From the NCBI GenBank assembly GCA_025766275.1, contig JAFKAC010000003.1, forward strand, positions 1,798,001 through 1,862,000: a stretch of DNA of 64,000 bases. The letters are read 5' to 3'. This document shows, piece after piece, positions 1 to 10,825 of the stretch; the stretch's first letter is position 1; each line of letters starts with the position of its first letter. Below the pieces are notes generated by a model. That model saw only the letters and a program-made list of their open reading frames with translations. It had not been told where the DNA came from and did no database searches. The DNA comes from Lactarius indigo (lineage: Eukaryota; Basidiomycota; Agaricomycetes; Russulales; Russulaceae). A program made the translations under genes and the position numbers.

Positions 1-636
1 TAGGTTGGGGCTCAGACAGCATAGCATGCTGATCTTGCTCTGAGTCAGAAAGGTTGGGGTCCATCCCTGGGTGAGTGGGCTCAGCATCAACTGCAGCAGC
101 ATCAGTAGAGCCTAGATCAATGCCTGTATTGACATTAACAGGGCTAAAAAGATCATCTAATACCATGCAGCAGTGAGCACAGATTCTACTTTACACTAAA
201 ATAACACTTACCAAGCTCTATGGCTTCCCCTTGATGGTGATCAGGAATTTCCAAGTGAGCATCGGCCATCTGAGCCAGGTGATCTACATAATTGTGTGCC
301 GCTTTGATGTTAAAAAATAATAATAAAAATAATTGTTAAGTACAGGGAGCCCGAGTTAATGACTCTAAACACACCTTCTGAGCCATCTGGGCGAGATCCA
401 CCAGCAACTGGTGCTGTATCAGGAGGGATATGGTCCCCATGGACCTGAGAAAGGAGTTCTCTTGTCCGATGAATGCATGATCGCACGAAGGGGGCAAAAT
501 CTGTATTTGATGATAGGGACAAGAGAAAGTCTTGATCTTGCCGTAGATGGGCCTCAATAGTGCGTTTTGTGACACTACTTGCCCCTCCATTGCACTTAGA
601 GCATGGGCAAATGTATCGTTGAGATGATGGAGGCAT
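1..636 (-). mobile_element. Tnp2/CACTA-type transposase, 5' part (runs off left edge)
   Basis: On the minus strand the likely start is at 636 and three exons can be read: 636-375, 301-212 and 156 to beyond base 1, joined by introns with GTGTGT and GTAAGT donors, both in phase 1. The protein begins MPPSSQRYICPCSKCNGG, a Cys-rich start followed by a motif of the type RTIEAHL, then an acidic Ser/Asp-rich stretch. This is the usual N-terminus of the Tnp2-domain transposases common in mushroom genomes, where the Cys motif probably binds zinc. The catalytic Tnp2 domain would lie to the left of the window, so activity cannot be judged. The frame stays open through what is visible. Family assignment is from memory of such N-termini. 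Confidence 0.6.
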
Positions 637-845
637 GAGTTGCACAGGATCAACGAGGATATGTAGAACAAGGGTAGGGACGAGAGTGAGCGCAGACTCC
701 AGTGTGGAGCGTGAGAATGGCACGTGTTCTACAGGTTCTGGTAGTCATGTTCGCCTCACATTCAACACGCCTAACTTACCACTTGTCTTTTTGTCTTTTT
801 CCGAGCTTGTTCGTATACGACCCTCGGTGCCTCTGAGCTTGAACC

Positions 846-3576
846 ATGGACTTTGAGGATGATATCTTCCATCTGAACGACCAGTCCCCTTCGCGTATGG
901 GCTTCCGCTTTGACTACGAGGACGAAGACGAGGTCGAGGATTTTGTGGGTACCCAACGTGCGCCGAGACCTCCACTGAGGTCAAGGCCACCAATCGACTT
1001 TGGAGCTGGACGGTGCTCAACCATCAACTCCAACGTCGGCCTCTCTGGGTTCAGTGCCGCTACCCATCCACCTTCCCACATGTCCGACACAACGCTACAC
1101 TCCAGTCTTGGCCTTTTGGCAGGACACACGTTTCCACACAAGACGTCTTCATCGCCAAGGCCCTCTCCGGTTGTTATTGCCTCACTGACTGTCGCTGAAC
1201 TTTGTTACAACCCCCACTACCTCAAATTACGCGAAAAGTTCGACCAAGTGTGCAGGGCCCTTGCCATGAAAACCGTAGAAGGAGGCTTCACCCCTGCCGA
1301 TACCCTTGTCCCGGACAGCCGCCAGGGTGCGTACTTCATTCTCGAGTCCTGGTATTAACTAAACGACTAGCCCCCACAGCACCTCTGCGCACCAAAGAGT
1401 CTTGCGCATCGTCTTTGGGTCTGCGCACTGAAGAGTCTCGCGCATCATCTTTGGGGCCAAGCGATTCGGCATCTCAACAAATGAAGTTCGATTTTGCATA
1501 CGACAAGGCCGTCGAAAGTCTTCTCGAAACTGTGGAGCCGCTGTCCATACGGCCACACTTCCTTGAGAAAGAGGTCCTATGGTATGCCGAGGATTGCGCA
1601 ACTGACAAGAAGTATGGCGACATCATCACGAGGATGAATACGTATCGACCGAAGATGAGTCTCGTCATCCGCCGCCCAGACAGCTCGAAAGTCTCGACTC
1701 AAGAGTATTCAAACATCCGACGTTCCACGGTCATTCTCGTTCAAAGACTCATCAGTCTCGTTGCCTCGAACCCCAGCACGGCCATGCACGCTGATGACCC
1801 CAAGTTGCGGACCAAGTCGTTCATCAAAAACTCATTCAAGACTGAATACAATCAAGCCATGCTCGAGCTCGAAGCAGAGCACAAGTTGCTCCGCCTGTGC
1901 GATGCTCATTGGAAAGCTGACACTTTAATTGGCGTGGTGTTCCTGCAGCGAAGCATGGCCGAAAGCAAGGCAGCGTCGAACCGCGCCCGCGCCGCTTCTT
2001 CAATACCTCCTGACGATACCTCGGAACCACCCACTGCGCCAATCCCGCAAGTTTGGGACGTGGCACCTGTGAACGCGGCAAAGCGTGCCCTCGAGTTGAG
2101 CCCTGGTCCCAAATCCCCTTCGGCATCGCAGGCTCAAAAGCGCAGCAAGGATGGCATCGCACTCACTGGACAGAAGACTACGGGCCCTCCCGTTTCCTCA
2201 AATTGTAAGTACTCTATTCGGTGAAGTTTAAACACTAACTCGTACTTGCATGCAGAGCCCCTACGTGCACGCAAGCTCGTTCCTACCTTCCTCAGTCGCA
2301 CCAAGGAGATCAACGCAGAGCCCCCATCAACAAATCTCCGTCCTGTCTTCGTCGATCCATCTGGTGCGTCCACCCCACTTTTATGACCTACACCATTCTG
2401 ACTCGAGGTTGAATGCAGCCGATAACCTTATCGGTGAGTCGAAATTCTCTGCGAGCACACTACCATTGACTGTCCTCACAGCGGTCCTCACCTCTGAATT
2501 TCCCGCCTTGACAAACGCCGTCGCCCTCGTTCGCTCCATGAATGCACAGATGTTGTTTAAGCAAGGCAAATCTTCCCACAATGTCACGACGCTGCTCGAG
2601 CGAGTGCAATTTGCAGACCTGGGTTCACCAGACATCGACGAAGACAATACATGTCTAAGTTGGGGCCATGATCTATTCACGGCAGGTGGTATCAGCCCGT
2701 CGTCCTCACTCACCACCTGGGAGGATGTCGGCAGCGTTGCCACCGCCTTCAAATTAGTGGCAGCCGCCCTCAAGACATGTCGGGAAGCGCGGCTAATGTG
2801 CACGAACACTGGAACGCCACAGACGGGTGGCTTCATTAGCGACGTTTATCTCGAGAAAATTCTCGAATGTCTGGAGAACTGTTGGGTCGGCGCTGGCGGG
2901 GTACGTATTCGACTATTCCGAGTTTTTTTTTTATCTCATTATTGTATGATAGGCGATTACTTCTCGTGTCCCGGTCCTCCCCACCACACCACCTACCCCT
3001 TCCTATCGTGATGTCGCGATGTCACCCCCAAAGCGTAGGGTCCTGCTCAAAGTCAAGCAGCCAACGCCCGCCACAAATACCATTGCCCCAACCAGTATCC
3101 CAGCAGCTTCCACGGAAAATGACTCTACCAGCGCTCATCAGCCTGCCGCCGAAACAGAACCCACGCAAGAGCCTTCAGTGGCGTTAGATGAGGTGCGTTG
3201 GGTTCAATTGTGACCTCCAAGCTGCTCACCCACACCCTGTAGGGAACTCGCGCAGATGCCGCGTCGTTGAAGTGTCTTCAAGTATCGGAACTGCTTACCT
3301 GGATCAGCGACAACAAGCTCAGTGCGCCAAAGTCAAGGCGCAAGGACGGTGCGTTGTATACATTCGAGTTCTGGCCTTGCAGAGTAATGACCATGGCACA
3401 GAACTCATTGCGGCCATTGTCAAGTCCTCAGAATTCGCACATGTCTCTAAGTCTGCCATCCAAGAAATTGTCGACAATGTGAGGTTCTCATTTCGTACTT
3501 CCCCATGCTGACCCCATGTCGTCAGCGCAAGGTCGTGAAAGGGTCAAAAAGGCAGCTCGCTGCTGCACCACCTTAG
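846..3576 (+). CDS. Unrecognised intron-rich gene with SAP-like C-terminal segment; possibly 5' part of the PIF1 gene
   Basis: I do not recognise this protein overall. It starts with a very acidic stretch (MDFEDDIFHL, then DYEDEDEVEDF). Exons I can join are 846-1326, 1380-2204, 2258-2363, 2419-2433 (15 nt), 2482-2900, 2953-3192 and 3243-3348, keeping frame with GT-AG introns. The middle is ordinary soluble, partly helical coding sequence; a 2953-3192 exon is Pro/Thr-rich with a basic KRR patch. Near the end LLTWISDNKLS followed by GTELIAAIV resembles a SAP-type DNA-binding helix pair. Between those two pieces (about 3349-3384) no intron of normal size keeps the frame, so a frameshift or a misread junction is likely. 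The last exon from 3526 reaches TAG at 3574-3576. Either a separate gene, or the N-terminal half of the helicase gene downstream. Confidence 0.5.
1384..1455 (+). repeat. 36-bp direct tandem duplication inside coding sequence
   Basis: Two adjacent 36-base units (1384-1419 and 1420-1455), each beginning TCTGCGCAC and ending TCTTTGGG, differ at only a few bases. The length is a multiple of three, so it encodes a repeated 12-residue unit (LRTKESCASSLG then LRTEESRASSLG) and keeps the frame open. It sits at the start of the second exon of the surrounding gene. Confidence 0.85.
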
Positions 3577-4213
3577 TGCGCACGCACGGGGAGGCTCTGA
3601 TCGCTTCGACACTTTCATCAAAATACCCAGTTTGGTTTGTCGGTGCTTGAGATTCTTGGGGGGGGGGGGTTTTCTGAATTTTTTAACATACATACGATGA
3701 CCAGTATACCCTGAGCATGACTGCCGGTGAATATATTTGACTTCAGAGTGCACAAAAAGGACGCTTGATGACTGAATGCGTGACAAATTTTGACTGGGGA
3801 ATTGTCCCCAAATGACTTGAAGTGACTAGATCGGACTTGAGATGACCGATAAAACAGTAAATATTGACTAAAACAGACTTGGGATGACCAACAAAATGAC
3901 CGAAACGGACTTGGGATGACCATCGAAATGGCATATTTTGACTAGATCGGACCTGGGATGACTAACTAAATGTTTACAGAACTGTCCCAAAATGACTTGA
4001 GACGACTTGGATCGCACACGGGGTGACTTAATTTGACTTCGGCTAACTCCAACAAGTCGACTATTCTAAGTCATTTTTTGGTCAACCTGTCACGGAAATT
4101 TTGCAGATTCACTGTTTGAGGTCATTTTGACTCCCGATGACCAATTTCTGACCGCCAGCTGACCCGGGCCGACTTTTTCGTTTTTACTGAGTGTGATCCC
4201 TCTCCTGATGGCT
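3577..4213. repeat. TGAC-rich degenerate repeat block between two coding regions
   Basis: About 640 bp with no supportable exon. From about 3780 to 4060 the motif GACTTGGGATGACC and close variants recur, for example at 3876 and 3908. A longer unit recurs at lower identity: AATTGTCCCCAAATGACTTG near 3800 and AACTGTCCCAAAATGACTTG near 3980, 180 bp apart. TGACTAGATCGGAC occurs at 3823 and 3939. The rest (about 4070-4190) is also rich in GTCA/TGAC words and ends in a T-rich stretch. A run of ten or more G at about 3658-3669 precedes it. This looks like a decayed non-autonomous element or satellite-like insert, placed directly upstream of the first readable helicase exon. I cannot name the family. 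Confidence 0.6.
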
Positions 4214-4216
4214 TAG

Positions 4217-6316
4217 TCAGCACTCCCTCCACCGATAAAGAAACCCTTGAAGAAACCGATAGTTCTATCAGCGGAGCAAACCAAAATTTTGGAAAAGGTG
4301 AAGAAAGGTGACAATGTCTTTGTCACAGGTCCGGCAGGTGCGTATTCCCATTTTCCTTTGGACCATTCCATCCAAGTAGTCTTGTGTCACATCTCGCCAA
4401 CACGAATTTCAGGGACAGGGAAGACGGTCTTGCTTCATGAGATTATAAGGCTTTTGTGGTCCACAGGCCGTAGAGTTGCTGTCACGGCCTCAACTGGAAT
4501 TGCATCCATCAACCTGAACAGAGGCGGCACCACCCAAGGCACCACCTTACATTCTTGGGCTGGTATTGGTCATGGGAAAGACACGGTAGAGAACCTCATT
4601 CATAAAATTCTGAGGACGGAGCGTTCGATAAACAATTGGCGCGAAGTGGACAGCCTGATAATAGATGAAAGTAAGATCTTTTCATTGCGAAATGAGCTCA
4701 TGCCGAGTAAAGGACCAGTATCCATGATCAGCGGTGTACTATTTGACAAGCTAGTAGGTCTCTACGTATTTTTATGTTTTTGGATGACGTTGATGTCCTC
4801 TAGGAGTCGATCGCGCGGACTGTTAGACATGATCAGAGACCGTTTGGGGGCATTCAGGTCAGGTTCAGGCCACCTTGATTGTCGAGGCACTCCTTACAAT
4901 ATTTCAATGCCAGCTCATTATCACCGGAGACTTCTTCCAGTTGCCACCAGTTCCAGATCATTGCGATAGAATCCGCCGCGGCAATCCACCGACGTTCGCC
5001 TTTGACGCAGAATCCTGGTCAAGATGTATAGACACCACTATGACACTTAACCACGTGTTCCGCCAGGAGGATCAAGGTAAGGTGGGCGATGGGAAGATTA
5101 GCTTAGCTTAGACACAAGCCAGCTTTCACCGATATACTCAATGACATGAGATGGGGGAAAATGAGCAAAGAGTCCATCTCCAAGCTACATCAACTTTCTC
5201 GGAAACTCGTATATGAAGATGGCATTGAACCTACTGAGTTGTGAGTGAGATACTCACGGCAGAAAGCTTCACCTGAAGCGGCACACAGGTATCCTAGGCG
5301 ATGGGAGGTCGAAAAAGCGAACAACGCCCGGTTGGAGCAGATCGCGGAGATTCCCGTTGAATTCAATGCAGTGGATCGCCCAGGTTTTGACGAGAGAGGA
5401 AATCCTGTGCCTCACGATGAGATGGCACGGCGACTCGACCGCATTGTCGCTCTCCCCACTGTGGTTCTGAAGGTCAATTCGAGTCACTTGCTGCTGTTGC
5501 GTTTGCTTTAATTTTGCTAGACCGGCGCACAAGTCATGCTCATCAAGGTACGTCCTCAGTTTTGATGCCTACGCAAGCAATACGCAAGGCTGCAACCCCG
5601 ACTTTAGAACCTTGAGCAAGGCCATTTGGTCAATGGGTCTACTGGCAAGGTGATCGGCTTCCTCACACGCCTTGAGGCTGCTTGCCGTAGAGTACATCTC
5701 GCCGGTCGCGAGAGACTAGAAGATGAAAATTTCAATGCTGTCAAACAATGCCCCACACGGTGGCCCCTGGTCAAGTTCACGAATGACTTCGAGCTCCTCT
5801 GTGTCCCGGAGAAATTTACCGTTGATGGCGCTCTGGGGAATGTCGAAGCATCCCGGACACAAGTACGTGAGCATGATACCGCTATTGGTATTACTACTGA
5901 CTTTGGTTAGGTACCACTCATCCTCGCTTGGGCACTCAACGTGCACAAATCCCAGGGTCAGACATTGCAGCGGGTCAGAGTCGACCTTCGCAATACTTTT
6001 GAGAAGGGTCAAGGTATTGTCATGACTTAGATTTCTGATCCCCACTAAAAATTCCTATGCTGCAGCTTATGTTGCTCTCTCCCGCGCGACCCGTTTGGAT
6101 TCGCTGGAGGTCCGTAACTTTGACCCACTAAAGCAAGGATTCCCCCTCTTTTCTTCGAAACCATTTCTCATTGTTTTTCCCAGGGTTATGGCCCACCCCC
6201 GCGTCATCGAGTGGTACGAGGAACTGAAAAAAGAATCGCGCGAAGAACCGACAGATTCGGATGAATACGACCAGTATTTGACTGACAAAGCATATGGCTA
6301 TTCAAGTTCCCAATGA
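4217..6316 (+). CDS. PIF1: PIF1-family 5'-3' DNA helicase (5' end not in this exon)
   Basis: PIF1/Rrm3-type helicases unwind DNA, RNA-DNA hybrids and G-quadruplexes at telomeres, replication forks and in mitochondria. About ten introns can be removed to give a complete helicase core. Walker A is GPAGTGKT, split by the intron at about 4339-4413. It is followed by [19 protein letters not shown], Walker B with [23 protein letters not shown], and near the end [11 protein letters not shown] and YVALSRAT. The protein ends in an acidic tail before TGA at 6314-6316. One intron, at about 6139-6184, has a GC donor (GCAAGG) and CAG acceptor. The first readable exon has no ATG and meets an in-frame TAG at 4214-4216, so an acceptor at 4216 or 4220 and an upstream exon are required. 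All core motifs look intact. Confidence 0.88.
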
Positions 6317-6799
6317 CCCAAATCCCTGAGCGATTAATGACACACTTGTGCCACCTTACGAGGCGTAGTTCCGGTCACACGTCAACTCGTGTTCCCCACT
6401 CTCTAATTGTTCAGGCGCATCTAGTGACCACTCTTCGATCATGTACTTTCGTGGCCTCCACCACAGAAGCCGTCGGCGCCGAGCTCACAGATACGACTCC
6501 TTCACGATCTAGTCCGAATCTATATGCGTATAATCCCTAGTTAAGATGGACGTAAGGCTCTATATACACTGTATATTATATTCGGCTTCTAAGATCGAAA
6601 TGCTCCAATGAAAAGTAATGATATTCAGGAGAATTTCACTAAAGCAATGATGTAGGGATACTTTTCGGCTGTGAACTCAAACTCAAAATATAGGCCATAG
6701 GACTACATAGGAGAGCATGCTGCATATGGTCCTGTACCTTAAGGTGCACGTAAATGGGATCGTAAAAAAATGAAGCACAGAAGGCGACTGCGAGAAGGG
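6317..6799. other. Intergenic stretch between convergent helicase and DUF2235 genes
   Basis: The two flanking genes point at each other, so this holds both 3' untranslated ends. The right half is A/T-rich with several AATAAA-like words. I see no supportable gene, tRNA or repeat. Confidence 0.5.
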
Positions 6800-9335
6800 T
6801 TAAACCAAGTCGCGAATAAAGACACCGAGACTGGTCTCTTGTACCATTCTCGCAAGCCAGCCCTTCTCGTCTGTGGTCATCTGGCCTGTCGGATCCCGGC
6901 GTTGAGACAGCGTCCCAATCGATCGAGTTGTACTGTCCTTGCGGGGTCTCCTCAAACTTTTCACCGCCCTAGAGATGATAGACCCGCGGGTTACAACTAT
7001 AGTCACTCCAGGTACCTGGCGTTCTGTGGTATTCGTGGTGTCTTCCTTCGTGTGTTGTCCCGAAGGTTGGGGCCATTGTTGTTTAGCTTGCTCCTCTAAG
7101 GGCATTAATTGGCTGACGAGGTCCGGATAGGTAGCGAGGGTATTTTTCAGCTGCGGAAGGACAGCACTTTGTTCGAGAATAGAAGGGTGTATCCTCTCGT
7201 GTGTGGCCGGGTTGAAAGATGCTGGTATTTGGCGTTGGATAGAATTCGCCAAGAAGAAAATGCCTGTTTGAGGGCTAAGACGTATGTGAAACTCCCAAAG
7301 TAGTTCACAGAAGTGCGATATACATACTCATGCGGTTTCTGAGTACCCCAGGAAGCGCTGGGTTGCAATAGTGAAAATAGATATGTAGTGTCAACCGCAA
7401 CTATATCCTCGACATTGGCCTGTGACGCAAGGAGACACGTCAGCATAGGTAGTAATCCCTGATGTTATACATACCAGCATCCAGAATAGTGTGATGTCTG
7501 ATAAGTCATGTTCTTTATAGCCTCCACCGATCTGCAACAAAACTTCATTTCCTTGGCCAGGCACTATAAAAATACTTGCTCACGTCTGAATGAGATCCTT
7601 GGTTTGGGCTATCATCAGTGATCATGGACTAGCGATGAGGAGTCATGACTAACCTGCAAACCAACACTATGACGTGATCTCAGTAAGCCGCATTATATAC
7701 AGCCGACGATTCATCGTACCTGCTTTAACACTTGCTTCTTCCTTCTCCCCTCTTCCGATAGCTGAAACTTATTGCAATTCTGGGCGCAAATCAAAACGCC
7801 GGAGGTACGTGACACGCGACAAGAACGTACAAAATCAGCTCTGGTTTCGTTGAGGGCTAGAGCTTGATAAGCCCGTTCGACGTGGTCACCTAGGACCGAA
7901 TCTGGGAAGCCGAAAAGTGTTTTGATTCTCTTCGATCCGAAAGCGAGCTCTTCGGGGAGGCCCAAGGACCCCACAGTGTCAAATACGCCAACACACCTAA
8001 GGTGCGCTTGGTTGGTGAATATTCTCGAGGTGAGCCCCAGAACTGAAGGACACATACTTGACCGAAAAGCTGTCTCCGTCGCAGTCTGCTCTCATCTTTC
8101 CGGGTGAGGTGTGCTGTGTCCACGGAGCGAGCTTTGCATCCAAAAGTCCGATACCTGTTCAATGAACTAAGATACTTGCATAGAGAAAATGAGAGGTGTC
8201 TCACGGTCTTCATCTTTTGTTTTCCCGCGGGCTTGGAAGTCAACAAAAATATCCGCGAAATGGTCCATATCCGTGCGGTCCAACACGCCAATTTTCCCCT
8301 GGAGTCAAGTCAGTAACTATAACATACATAGGACGTCCCAATCACTCACAATCATATCTGCTACCATGCGCGCGGTATACGCGCCCTGAGAGCAGTCAGT
8401 TGTGACCATAAAAAACACCACTCGGGTTCGATTTCTTTACCCTGGAAAAGCCAAACAAGAATATCTAGGGCGCAATAAGTACTTAAATTATGGGAGTTAG
8501 ATACAAAGAAACCAACCTCGTCCCCAGGTTCATAATTACTAGTCTCCGCTCAAAGGTCAATCGCTTTCTTGTTAGGGACGGAAACTCACTGTGCTATGAA
8601 CCCATAAGCTTCTTGGACTTTATCCCCTAGTGCATATCGTTAAACCAGTATACGACCCAGAAGGTCGTGATCTAGGATCCTACCTAGACTCGCACCCGTG
8701 GCACCTATACCATGTGGATCCAGGGTGAGTGGGATTTTGACATGTCAAAAGTCAACTCACCATCAAGCAAGGACTGAATGAGATTAGGCTCAGTGCCAAC
8801 ACCGGCCTGATAAAACACGATTTGAGGGATGGGTGGAACGCTGAAAAATAATGTGATTATTAAGAGGGAAGGCCCTGAAATTTGATGCATGCTCACAATC
8901 GTTCGTCGACGTGATGTATAGCTCTTGAGAGCCTCTAGCAAAATCAACACGAGATGAGAAGAGATGGGACAATTGGAACCCGTGGAAGGGCCACGTACAA
9001 GGATATTCGTGTATTTCCATCGCTCGTTAATCACTAAACCATCTTGCCATGTCCTAGCGGCGTACGCTCCATTATTGAATTAATTAATGGCTCGAACGAA
9101 GGACACACCCATCGCAGCAAACAATAATCCTTTTTTTCACCTTCGAAGATAGTGGATTGGGATCTGTGTAAGATCTGCCGCCAGTGCGAGAAGAAAAGCT
9201 ATGTCTCTTTGAGGCCGTATCTGGGCTCGCTAGGGATATGTTCACTGAAGGCGGGGCCGACGATGGTGGGAGGGCGGCCGGAGTTGTCGTGGAAGGATCT
9301 GCACGTGACGTGGATGGCCGCGGAGGTGTATCCAT
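6800..9335 (-). CDS. DUF2235 (Tle1-like) alpha/beta-hydrolase domain protein
   Basis: The protein begins with a Ser/Pro/Thr-rich segment (start at 9335), then the family hallmarks in order: CCDGTWQDG (joined across an intron at about 9068-9110), YQAGVGTEPN, GFSRGAYTAR with the nucleophile elbow G-F-S-R-G joined across an intron near 8400, VGVFDTVGSLGLPE, AYQALALNETRADF, and GGGYKEHDLSDITLFWM at about 7480-7540. The C-terminal exon ends FIRDLV at 6800. There are roughly ten short introns. DUF2235 proteins are alpha/beta hydrolases related to bacterial Tle1 phospholipases; in fungi they are widespread but their substrate is unknown. The Ser nucleophile is present, so an active enzyme is likely. 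No signal peptide is visible. Confidence 0.85.
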
Positions 9336-9790
9336 GACTAGGATCTCAGAGAATTGAAGGTTTGCCTTGGGGCTTGCTGGAAGCTGAAAGACTATGGAAG
9401 TCGATCACAGGTTAAACGTTCCCTCAAATACGTGGAAAGAACGCCCTAAGTACCGTCCAGTAGTGTCACATCATTGTTTCGTATCTACAGACGTCAAGGA
9501 CGCTGATCACCCATGAGGGACACTCGGTCGCGGTGCTCAATGTAGGAACTGACCGCATGCAGGATCCGGGTCCTGACATCGCCGTACGTACTGCATGTGA
9601 TGGGAAGAAGCCGAGATCTGGAGCCGTGGTTTCAGAGTATGTTCCCAACCCAGCCATCATCTTGCCTTGGTACTGTATTGGTACTATAGGGCCAGGGCGC
9701 GTATCATTCGATTCGGGGACAACCAGATAGTGGCCAAAAAAAGCAAAACCACACAAACTGGTTGCCTGCTTCAGTTGGCAATAGCTACAC
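9336..9790. other. Intergenic stretch upstream of the DUF2235 gene
   Basis: It should contain the promoter of the minus-strand DUF2235 gene and the 3' end of the unrecognised gene to its right. Short open frames on both strands show no family features, and I see no supportable gene here. Confidence 0.4.
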
Positions 9791-9791
9791 C

Positions 9792-10772
9792 CTACATCGT
9801 CTCACTCGTTCCAGTCTTGGCGCAATTCGTGGGACGGCGAAATGGGAATCCGTCCCAGGCCAACCAGGCCGCTGCGGAAATTAGAAGAAGACGTGTCCAC
9901 ACAAGGAACCAGTTGACTTGAGATTTAACCGTCGTCGTGAATGACGACGAAAAGAATCGTATTTTCACATGTCTACAATGTAGAGCAGCCAGTCCTTGAA
10001 AATCGTCGTACGAGGACTAATCACGAGCGGTCTCATGCCAACTTGAAGCGATTAATGGTCTCGAATCCTGTCCATCGTTGTCTTCTTTTGATACCATACC
10101 GCCAATGAGGTGCACCGGATTGGTGTCATTCAAGTTAGTCCTCACAACGAAGTTCAATGACACCAATCCAGTACATCTTTGAAATCACATTTCCGCTGAA
10201 GGCTGCAATTTTACTTTCCAGAAGGGGATATCATCCCCGTCCGGGCTATTCTTGGCTCCGGCGATAGGAACGGTGCGCAATTGTAGAGGGGTCAACTTAA
10301 GGATCTATTACGATTGAGGTCCATATTACCTCGTACCATAGACTTTTGTCAACGGAGAGAACGTTGTCAGGAACTGGCCGCATCAACACCCAAGTCTCCC
10401 ACGCCGTGACGAAATGCGTCCCCTTGTATCCACTTTTGAGGTCAACTTGAAACATTTGGGTTAATATGACAGGTAATACTAGTGCCGGCAGCACACCGCG
10501 GGGCTCGCGCAGCTGATACGCTAGCACTAGTAGCGCTGAGCGATTAGTACCAATGTCACCAGTCATCGCTCTCATGCCAGTGACTGAGACATCATCAACT
10601 TGTCTAGAATAGTACAACACGTCACTCGAGCTATTTCCCCAACCGAAACTCGGCGCTCGAGTACTCGTCCAAAGCTCTACGAAAATCGAGTTCACTGAGT
10701 AGCGTCCAAGTCTTAGCACGAGGAAACACTTTCGCTCTCAGCCAGCGGTCTCGGGATCCTGTGAATCCATTA
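9792..10772 (-). CDS. Unrecognised gene, probable multi-exon protein with C-terminal membrane segment
   Basis: I do not recognise the family. Reading the minus strand, an exon near the start gives RDRWLRAKVFPRAKTWTLL and then SELDFRRALDEYSS. A likely 40-nt intron (donor GTTGGG, acceptor TTCTAG near 10604) leads in frame into QVDDVSVTGMRAMTGDIG, LREPRGVLPALVLPVILTQ and WETWVLMRPVPDN. Further down PIAGAKNSPDGDDIPFWKV can be read, and near 9800-9870 a hydrophobic segment (WFLVWTRLLLISAAAWLAW) that would span a membrane. The joins in the second half are not certain, and neither the exact start nor the stop is firm. It lies in the same direction as and just downstream of NUS1. Confidence 0.35.
10117..10169. 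repeat. Perfect 14-bp inverted repeat (hairpin) with 25-nt loop
   Basis: GGATTGGTGTCATT at 10117-10130 is followed after 25 bases by its exact reverse complement AATGACACCAATCC at 10156-10169. It sits within the region of the unrecognised minus-strand gene. It could be part of a small foldback element or a chance hairpin in an intron. Confidence 0.8.
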
Positions 10773-10825
10773 TGACTGGAATATCATTTCAGTCACTTCC
10801 ACACACGAAAATTCAAAAGCGCTCA

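Noticed and set aside
10297..10719. A single 140-residue minus-strand frame taken as a complete gene
   Set aside because: Its first part is in a different frame from the clearly coding SELDFRRALDEYSS block upstream, and its last residues run over a likely intron, so it is a piece of a multi-exon gene.
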